Origin: Scilla litardierei
Lineage: Eukaryota; Streptophyta; Magnoliopsida; Asparagales; Asparagaceae
Assembly (NCBI GenBank): GCA_030789695.1
Contig: CM061136.1
Span: forward strand, 129,680,648-129,744,647
Reading direction: 5' to 3'
Length of the DNA: 64,000 nt
Position 1 is the first letter of the stretch. Each line of letters begins with the position of its first letter. The notes beneath the pieces are model-generated. The model saw only the letters and a program-made list of their open reading frames with translations, did not search any database and was not told where the DNA came from. The position numbers and the translations under genes are program-made. Below, piece after piece: positions 56,315 to 64,000 of this stretch.

Positions 56315-56616
56315 ATTGATTGGGATTTGCAAGAGATTGAGTCCCAATTGATAGGAAGCCCTAGAAATTCGATTTAGATTTACGATTGGGCTTCTCTAGA
56401 ATTGGTTTGCAAGAGATTGGGCCAAAGCTAGGATTTTTAATCGTGTTTCTATACCAATATCCATTTGCAAGAGATTGGACGGGTAGGAACTATCTCAACC
56501 TAGGTCGTAGCTCGAGTTTGCACGAGAGTGGGCTCGAGGTACGGTTGAACGATGATGTCATTCTTTACGCTAGCGGCTTAGGTTAGGGTTTGCAAGAGAT
56601 TGGGCCCTACCCTAGG
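56315..56616 (+). repeat. Five-hairpin array with invariant 14-nt loop (second Athila LTR)
   Basis: Loop TTGCAAGAGATTGG (variants TTGCAAGAGATTGA and TTGCACGAGAGTGG) starts at 56327, 56407, 56465, 56518 and 56590. Arms: ATTGGGAT/GTCCCAAT (56319-56348), TTGGT/GCCAA (56402-56425), ATCCAT/ACGGGT with one mismatch (56459-56484), CTCGAGT/GCTCGAG (56511-56538), TAGGGT/GCCCTA with outer CTTAGG/CCTAGG (56577-56616). Arm sequences differ between hairpins and from the matching hairpins at 2505-2803, while pairing is kept, often with G-T wobbles. Confidence 0.85.
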
Positions 56617-56983
56617 TTCGCTATAGACCGGCAATAGCGCGAGAGCGTGATCTTGGTTCTACATTTAGTTGCGACTAGTTCACCTAAAATTCAAGTCTAG
56701 CAATGATGTAACCTACGAATCACAACGATGAGATACGGTCCGTAGCGGGGATTCCCTATCCCTATGCGCTTTATTTTATTGATATTTCTATCGACATTCG
56801 AACGATTGTGACAATTTTACACCAAATTATTCTCGACCATTTTGATAGCTAGGTGATTGGAAGGAGACACTATCATTGTTCCTCCCTGAGTTCGATACCC
56901 GCTCGCCGCTACACCGTGTGCTTGCGGTAAGACTACGAGTTGCTTGTCCCGGGTGTGTGTACTCCCACGGCGCGATCAGGGAG

Positions 56984-57117
56984 AAGGATTCAAACCCATG
57001 GAAAATTGTGCACAAGATGAAAGTAGGGCTTACAAGTTCAGGAAAAATGAAGAAGTAGTTGCATCAGCTTACACGTCTTGGTTTGGTTCGTCTCAATACG
57101 TCTCGCACCGTCCTTAA
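56984..57117. other. Short unassigned spacer
   Basis: Sequence between the solo LTR and the Athila pol remnant. No gene or signal is recognised. It presumably belongs to the element or DNA into which the solo LTR inserted. Confidence 0.4.
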
Positions 57118-59994
57118 ATGCTTCTAAGCGTCCTTCGATCTGCTTCTGTACCGTATCGTCGGTTATGTCGACGTGTCAAAAAGAAGTCGGGATTCAAAGG
57201 GGACATCATGGATGTCAACGAAATGGGTGCCAGGAGGCAACATGTAGCTAATGAGATAGATAAAGTAAGGATGGTCTACCAACTACCTACCATGCAAGAG
57301 TTATGTCGAAACCAACTACCTACCATACAATTTGCCATTTTTGTGATGGATCAAATCTCCCTGGAAGGGACTATAGAGGGCAACATCAGAGTTGATGTGA
57401 GGGACGACAAGTTATATTTTGAAAATGGCGGAACATGCATCGAAGAGTACTACTCTTCAGAGGAATCCATTGGTCAAGCCGAGATTCAGGGAAGTACAAT
57501 CTATGACCCTTACTCTTATATTTGTGAACTCACTGACGCATCTCTTGATCTCAGGCTTGGACCGGAGCACAATGGTGATCCCATCGATGCCCACACAGAG
57601 TCATGCAGCGTCTATTTCGATGCACCGTCCTCACCGATAAGTGAATCCGAGTCGGCGTGGAGGAGCCCACTCAAGGAGAAAGAACTAAACCTAGATGTTA
57701 CAGGAGAAATCAAGCTTACACAAGGAGAGGAAGTAGAGGGTACAGTGCCACCTGAGGTAGAGCTTAAACAATTACCACCAAATCTAAGGTACGCTTTCTT
57801 GGGTAATAAATTGACCTACCCGGTTATTGTTAATGCCCACCTCAACCATGATCAACTAGAAAGACTCTTAGATGTCCTTAGGAGTCACAAAGATGTGCTT
57901 GGCTACACCATCTCTGACCTTAAAGGAATAAGCCCTAGGCTTTGCACGCATAGAATCCACTTGGAAAAAACTGAAGCCACCTCGATAGAGCCTCAAAGGT
58001 GGTTGAACCCTAACATGAAGGAGGTGGTTAAGAAAGAGATTCTTAAGTTACTCGAAGCTGGCATTATTTACCCTATCTCTGATAGCCGGTGGGTTAGCCC
58101 CGTTCACGTCGTTCCTAAAAAAGGGGGAATGACCGTTGTAAAAAACGAAAAGGGAGAACCCATTTCTACACGCACTGTCACGGGATGGAGAATGTGCATT
58201 GACTATAGGAAGTTAAATAAAGCCACAAGGAAAGACCATTACCCATTACCCTTCATTGATCAAATGCTTGAACGCCTTGCTAAACATAAATACTTTTGTT
58301 ATTTGGATGGGTATTCGGGGTTCTGTCAAATTCCCTTGCATGAAGACGACCAAGAAAAGACCACTTTCACATGTCCTTATGGTACATATGCCTATCGTAG
58401 AATGCCCTTTGGACTTTGCAATGCTCCCGCCACTTTTCAAAGGTGTATGACATCGATCTTTTCTGATTACTTTGAAAATATTATGGAAGTCTTCATGGAT
58501 GATTTTTATGTGTATGGAGGTGAGTTTGATTCCTCAAATGATGCCAACAAAACAATCTCACTCTTAATTGGGAAAAATGTCATTTTATGGTCACCGAGGG
58601 GATAGTGCTTGGGCATCTTGTGTCCTCTAGAGGGATTGAGGTTGATAAGGCGAAAGTTGAGGTAATCGAAAAACCTCCTCCTATTAATGTAAAGGGCATT
58701 AGAGGCTTCCTTGGTCATGCGGGGTTTTACCGTCGCTTTATCAAGGACTTTGCCCTAATTGCCCGACCACTTACTTCCTTACTTTCTAAAGATGCCCCCT
58801 TTGTCTTTTCAGGAGAGTGCTTGCAAGCATTTAATACGTTGAAAGGAGCGCTCATTTCCGCCCCCATCATACAACCACCGGATTGGAACCTTCCCTTCGA
58901 GCTTATGTGTGATGCAAGTGACCAAGCCATTGGAGCGGTGCTAGGACAAAGGAAAGACAAAAAGCTTCATGCTATATTCTATGCTAGCAAAACATTGGAC
59001 GATGCACAGAAAAATTATACTACCACGAGAAAGAGCTTTTAGCGGTTGTTTACTCCATCGAGAAGTTTCGTTCCTACCTCCTTGGATCCAAAGTTATTGT
59101 CCACACCGACCACGTGACATTGAAGTATCTTCTAAGCAAAAAAGAGGCAAAACCAAGACTGTAAGATGGATACTTTTGTTGCAAGAATTTGACTTGGAGA
59201 TTAGAGACAAGAAGGGAACGGACAACGTTGTGGCGGACCACTTATCTAGACTCGTTCGCGACAAGGAGGATGAGAGCTTGCCAATCGATGACACCTTTGT
59301 CGGCGAGAGGCTATTCGCCGTAAGATCCGGAGAGGTGCCTTGGTATGCGGATTTCGTCAATTATTTGGCTTGTGGGATAAAACCATGCGGAATGCCCACG
59401 CAACAAAAGAGGAGGTTTATGCACGAAGTCCGAAATTATTTTTGGGAAGATCCGTATCTCTTCAAGATTTGCAAGGATGGTGTTATTCAGAGATGTGTTT
59501 CCAAGAAGGAGGCCACGTCAATCATCTTGTATTGCCATAGTATGCCATGCGGGGGACATCACGCCTCATCTAAGACCACCGCTAAGATATTGCAATGCGG
59601 ATTCTTTTGGCCGACCATGTTCAAGGATACGCATGACTTCGTCAAGGGATGCGAACGATGCCAACGGACCGGGAATATATCAAGGCGAAACGAGATGCCG
59701 ATGAGGCCCATTCTAGAAATTGAGCTATTCGATTGTTGGGGAGTGGACTTCATGGGACCTTTTTCGTCAAGCAAGGGAAACAAGTATATCTTATTAGCCG
59801 TGGACTACGTCTCTAAATGGGTGGAGGCCATTGCGACCCCTACTAATGATGCGAGGGTGGTATCCAAGTTTTTCAAGCAAAACATCTTCCCACGCTTTGG
59901 AGTGCCTCGTACTTTGATAAGCAATGGGGGAGGCCACTTTATAGAGAACAAATTTGAAGCCATGTTGAAAAGATATGGGGTGAATCATAGAGTT
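57118..59994 (+). pseudogene. Athila-type gypsy pol (RT, RNase H, integrase N-part), frameshifted
   Basis: No gag or 5' LTR is attached. The first frame (57118-58605) has an uncertain N-terminal part, then RT: a PISDSRWVSPVHVVPKKGG block, CIDYRKLNKATRKDHYPLPF, MPFGLCNAPATFQRCM and FMDD near 58494-58505. A deletion/frameshift near 58520-58565 switches to 58566-59042 (RT thumb and RNase H with [16 protein letters not shown]). Another shift near 59035-59160 leads to the frame ending at 60018, with VADHLSRL, an integrase zinc region (H...[10 protein letters not shown]) and the core ([11 protein letters not shown], first Asp). The second catalytic position reads SNGGGHF, Asn (AAT, 59923-59925) for Asp. 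The frame is cut at 59994 by a solo LTR. Confidence 0.85.
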
Positions 59995-62347
59995 TGTTGG
60001 ATCTGGATCCTAGCCTAGAGGGGGGTGAATAGGCTTATAAAAATAATTCGTGCAACCCACGAATAATCACACGCAGTTATAGTACAACCAGAGTAACTAA
60101 AATGCAGACACAGAGTACACAGCAGATTTACCCTGGTTCGGTCGTCCCAACGACCTACTCCAGCCCCCAAAGCAAATACTAGATTGAATAGTGCAATAGG
60201 TACAAAGTCACAAGTTAGAGCACGCTCAGAGCACCCTCTACGTCTCTACACTCGCCAGACTCTCAGTACCCCACACACAGTGTTTCCTCTCACTATCAAT
60301 CCTAGCAAAGCTTTCTACCGGCTAGTCCCAAACTAGCTGGGTCCCACTTGTCTAGTCCCAACTAGACAAGTCCCAAAATAGTCCACAAAAATAGGTAAAA
60401 GTTTCCCCTACAGAGAACGTTACACTAAGACACAAATAAAGGAGTTTAGGGTTTAGAAATGCTCAGTTTGTGTCTGTGTAGGCGTCTCTGTCAATCAGCA
60501 CATCGTCAGCTCCAATCTGACGCAAGCGATGTCTCAATCCGACTCCTGGATGTCAAGATATGCACTGGTCTGTGCACAAAGCAATTTCAGTTCAATCCCT
60601 TATAAATCTTCAGTCTGTGCGCTCAGCAATAAAGCGGTCAGTGCGTGGAGCAATTCAGTTCAGCTCTTTTAAATTACGGCCTGTGCGCAAAGCAACTCCC
60701 TTTTAATTATCCAAGCCACGTCAGCACGCGGTTGCTTTCCACCTCCGTTCGATTCTTTAGCAAACGTCAATCCCGGCCGTTGATGCGTGATCCGCTGATG
60801 TTCGTTCCTCTCACACATCAGCCGTTAGATCTAGTTCCTTTTAATCTCACCCGTTGATTTTGTTTCATGCGCAGCTCGCATACGTCAGCTCTCGTTCCGG
60901 TGTTTGCAACCCTAGGGCATGCAGGCGAATGGCGGAGTTCGTGTTATTCATCGGCGACGGTGGTCTTCAACGGTGGCGACTTCGTCACGGCGACTCGGAG
61001 CAGCGACGAGATTTCGATGGCGACGAGGGTTGCAGCAACGGCGACTCCGAGCTCCACTTCGACAGCGGCGAGGAAGTCACGGCGGCAACTTCTCTCGATG
61101 GCGATGGCAGCGGCAACTCCGAGGGTTGACTTCGTCTTCTTCGGGAGCGGTGATCTTCTTCGAGTTTTTGCACAGCGATCTTCGGTGATCAGGCTTCTTC
61201 TCCGACTCCCAGCGGCAATGGCGAATCCACCGAGCGGTGGGATGAGCACCTCCGATGAAACGACGCCGACAGCGTTGTCGACTACATCGGGAAGTTTTAG
61301 CTGCGGATGTCTACTTCTGCGGTGACTTCTCCGTTCACGTTCTCCGACGCTCGCTTGGGCAGCGTGGCTTCGACGTCGACTCCTCTCGACGACGGTAAGT
61401 CTCCAGCGCTTCTCGGTGATGGCGGTGGTGGGTTCTCCTTGGCAGCGGCAACGGTTCTCTCAGTCAACGGTAATCTCTCCTTCTCGACGGTGTACGGCGT
61501 CATAGATGTTCAAGCAGCGGAGGACGACGGCCCTTTGATGATTGGCGTTGGCTCCATGTGAGGTTGTGAAGATGGCGGAGATGACAGCTTCGGCCTTGGA
61601 GATGTTGGCTTTGATGCGGAGACGAGCTTGGTGAAAGGCTGAGGTTTGTTGATGACCTCCTTGGATGGCCTCCTCCTTTGTTGATGCGTGAGCAATGAAG
61701 ATGGGCTTTGAGGATTGCGGCACTAGAGATGTTCAAGGGGATTCTTTTGGCTTTGGATGCTTTGATTGCTGCTAGGAGATGTTAGTAGGTTTTTTTTGTT
61801 TATATGAATTTGGTCGTAAAAAAAATTGTAGCCCCCTTCTTTTGATTGCAGCACACCACCCATTTTGTAGCCCCTCACAATGATATTTATATTGTAGTGT
61901 TAGGGTTTGCAAGATGGAAAGGGATAGGGAATTTGAATGTGATAGAGTTTGGCTAGGATGAGGACACAACCAACTAGGAATTTTGAAATTGGCTAGTGAT
62001 AGGGTTGAGTCAATCAATTTGGGATTCTTATTTGATCTTATAGCAATACTAATGGGATTAGGAAGAATTCAAATATTTATAAATCTTACTAAAAGATTTG
62101 ATCAAGTCCATCTCATCCCCATCTCATCCCATATTGGACCAAGTCCAAATTTTGCTCTTCATTGACCAAGTCAAACTTCTTTGTGCACACACGCTTCATC
62201 TCCCCCAATATGCTATACGAATAGCAATTTCACCAAATACTGAGAATACATTATTTCGCCAAGCCTGAAACACACTGAGCACACACATTAGATATACCGA
62301 CACGTTTGTCATCATCAAACCAAGTTCCTAGATCGTTGCTTCCAACA
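59995..62347 (-). mobile_element. Sire-type solo LTR in Athila integrase
   Basis: 2353 bp with TGTTGGATC...TTCCAACA ends. It interrupts the integrase between the NHRV and AYHPQ-type blocks, which rejoin on removal. In minus sense it begins TGTTGGAAGCAACG, has a GTTTGATGATGACAAACG word nearby, and ends with CTATTCACCCCCCTCTAG (60032-60015), identical to the Sire-B U5 motif. Flanks share only GTT (59992-59994 and 62348-62350), so a clean 5-bp duplication is not visible. A GC-rich block at 60900-61500 contains open frames without motifs. Two small palindromes with CCCA loops lie at 60321-60371. Confidence 0.8.
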
Positions 62348-63247
62348 GTTGGCATGGCATACCATCCCCAAACGAGTGGCCAAGTCGAGGTGTCAAACCG
62401 AGAAATCAGGCAAATTCTAGAAAAGACCGTAGATAGATATTGAAAAGATTGGTCAATGAAATTGAACGATGCACTATGGGCTTATCGTACGGCCTTTCGC
62501 ACTCCTATTGGCACCACACCGTACCGACTTGTTTATGGGAAAGCTTGTCACTTGCCGGTAGAGTTGGAGCACCGCGCATATTGGGCTATTAAGACATTCA
62601 ACTATGACTACAAGAGTGCGACGGTGAGGCAACTCTTAGACATTAATGAGCTTGATGAGATTAGACGTGATGCTTATGAGAGCTCAAGGATTTATAAGGA
62701 AAGGACTAAAATCCTCCACGACGCACGCATCACCGTCACAGACTTCAAGGTCGGAGATAAAGTTCTCCTATTCAATTCCCGGCTCCGACTCTTTCCCAGA
62801 AAAGTAAGATCGCGATGGTCCAGACCATTCACCATTAAGCACATACAACCGGGGGGAGCTTTTGAATTGGAAGGTAAAGACGGAGCCACATTCAAGGTGA
62901 ATGGACAACGGCTCAAGCATTATTCCGAAGGAGTCCCCTCCGGTGAAGTGAATTGCGTATATCTACTCAAGGGACGCCCCCACGATCTTTCGTATCTCCT
63001 CGACGAGGTGATTGAAGAAGCAATCACCCACTCTATTAGCGCTCTCCATGACGATGGCTTCGAAGAAGGCCAAGCTTCGGGTGAAGAAGAGAAGTTGGAG
63101 GACCCTCCAGATAGCTCCATGGATGGTGATGAAGGCGACGCTGATGTCGCAAGAATACGAGAGCTTTGCAAGCTCTCAAAGGCCAAGAATCCGAAGAAAG
63201 CTCCACCGAATGGAATATCGGTGTCACCGGCCAAGAAGAAGATATGA
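62348..63247 (+). pseudogene. Athila integrase C-terminal part
   Basis: Resumes the integrase core with [17 protein letters not shown]. There is an in-frame TGA at 62441-62443 where Trp would fit; the frame is then open to 63247: [38 protein letters not shown], then a C-terminal region with [13 protein letters not shown] and a Ser/Glu/Asp-rich tail ending SPAKKKI. The catalytic Glu region ([10 protein letters not shown]) is kept. It belongs with 57118-59994. Confidence 0.88.
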
Positions 63248-63728
63248 ACGAGCTCTAGCTTGGGGGACTTATCCCCCAACATTACCCATGATGAGGGGGC
63301 GTCAAGGAAGACCGATGATCATCACGACCCAAATCCAAGCGGCCTTCCCGATAAGTTCGACGGGCGTATCTCGTATGCGCCCAACATCACAAGCTAAACG
63401 AATATCTAAAGGGGTCGAGCTCATAACCTTAAACGAGCGCTTATCGGGAGGCAACCCGACGGTTTTTGTATTGTTTTTATTTGATTTTCATTTTTGGTTT
63501 AGCCTTTTATTAGTGTTTAGAGTCTTATGTCCATGAAAATCGTGACAACGGGTCCTAATTTTCATGACAGGAGAAGGAGAAAGGGAGATCTCTCATATGG
63601 AGGATGACCGAGGCAAGGAAGAGCGCTCCAGGGACGTGCTCAGGCCTTAGGAGGAGGAAGAAACAGACTGGAGGAAGAAAAACAGAGACTGGAGTGAAAA
63701 CAAAGAGCTGATGCAGAAAACAGCACTT
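63248..63728 (+). other. Athila post-integrase region
   Basis: Contains the GAGCGCTTATCGGGAGGCAACCC box (63434-63456) that typically follows pol in Athila/Tat elements, then a T-rich stretch. No envelope-like ORF begins before the window ends. Confidence 0.6.
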
Positions 63729-63992
63729 CACTCGGCCGAGTAGCTTCTGCCACTCGGCCGAGCAAAGACTCCACTCGGCCGAGTGGAGCACCAAACAGGG
63801 AAGTTTCTGCAGACCAACTCTCTGTCACTTTCTGTAACTTTTAGTCTTAATTACCACTCGGCCAAGTACCTTATCGCTCGGCCGAGTGAAACAGATACCC
63901 TCCTATCTCAAGAAATGCTGAGTGGCCGAGCCACTCGGCCGAGTGGAGTTTCTCCCTTCGGCCGAGTGTATCAAAGCCGCTCGGCCGAGTCG
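63729..63992 (+). repeat. CACTCGGCCGAGTG palindrome array downstream of Athila pol
   Basis: Eight or so copies, perfect or near-perfect (TTCACTCGGCCGAGTAG, CCACTCGGCCGAGTGG and CGCTCGGCCGAGTCG types), continuing to the window edge. It is the same word as in the two Athila-type LTRs, but no LTR start (TGATC...) precedes it, so it belongs to internal sequence after pol. Confidence 0.8.
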
Positions 63993-64000
63993 TAAGTGGC

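Larger units (their letters stand above)
55166..56978 (+). mobile_element. Athila-type solo LTR (second copy)
   Basis: 1813 bp from TGATCGCTCC to CGGCGCGATCA, flanked by a perfect GGGAG at 55161-55165 and 56979-56983. The duplication directly after the LTR shows that it is solo and not the 5' LTR of the Athila body that follows. It carries a palindrome array (55472-55838), TATTTAAA at 55922-55929, then a hairpin array (56315-56616). It is the inverted-orientation relative of 2146-3962. Confidence 0.92.

Noticed and set aside
55166..56978. 5' LTR of the Athila body at 57118-63247
   Set aside because: A perfect GGGAG duplication lies directly on both sides of this LTR, and no primer site or gag follows, so it is a solo LTR that happens to lie next to the Athila pol.
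60854..61561. 152-residue and other frames in the solo LTR at 59995-62347
   Set aside because: Several overlapping frames on both strands in a GC-rich block with no domain; typical of a GC-rich LTR leader.

Overview
The window is plant nuclear DNA made almost entirely of LTR retrotransposons. The evidence is Ty1/copia and Ty3/gypsy polyproteins with CCHC gag, protease, RT, RNase H and integrase motifs; TG...CA LTRs with 5-bp target-site duplications (TSDs); a Met-tRNA primer-binding site; polypurine tracts (PPTs); and spliceosomal-type introns. No host gene, tRNA, rRNA or CRISPR array was recognised. The lineage mix (Sire-type copia, Tekay-type chromovirus, Athila) points to a flowering plant; I cannot name the species.

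Layout, outside to inside. (1) 1-1177 is unassigned sequence, perhaps the edge of an old gypsy LTR. (2) A decayed copia element, Copia-1, runs from about 1178 to 53370 and keeps only its 173-bp 3' LTR. Inside it lie an Athila-type solo LTR (2146-3962, TSD GCAGC) and a Tekay-type solo LTR (5291-8375 plus one base at 50921, TSD GCAAA). (3) The last bases of that Tekay-type LTR were hit by a minus-strand Sire-type copia, Sire-A (8376-50915). (4) The end of the Sire-A pol gene was hit by a plus-strand Sire-type copia, Sire-B (12360-43622, TSD AAAGA). The Sire-A RNase H was hit separately by a 1.28-kb LTR-like insert (43961-45239). (5) Sire-B was hit downstream of pol by a minus-strand Tekay-type chromovirus (20083-38820, TSD AACTG). 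That chromovirus is now an exact-period tandem, LTR-body-LTR-body-LTR, repeating every 7856 bp. To the right lie a gypsy 3' end (53371-54400), an unassigned stretch, a second Athila solo LTR (55166-56978, TSD GGGAG) and a broken Athila body (57118 to the window end), whose integrase is split by a Sire-type solo LTR (59995-62347).

Four observations stand out. First, the Tekay gag-pol reads as one 1485-codon frame only if two GT-AG introns (112 and 70 nt) are removed; both genomic copies keep both introns. Second, the middle LTR of the tandem array carries one marker base from the left LTR and one from the right, in the order expected from unequal crossing-over. Third, both Athila LTRs carry five hairpins that present the same 14-nt loop on stems whose sequences differ but whose pairing is kept. 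Fourth, Sire-A, Sire-B and Athila each carry their own palindrome just upstream of the LTR TATA box and again downstream of pol; in the two Sire elements that second place flanks an extra ORF of a shared, non-envelope-like protein family.

The nesting order and LTR similarity agree: the Tekay LTRs are nearly identical, the Sire-B LTRs show at least a dozen differences by eye, and the Sire-A LTRs more. Only the Tekay copies look potentially coding-competent.
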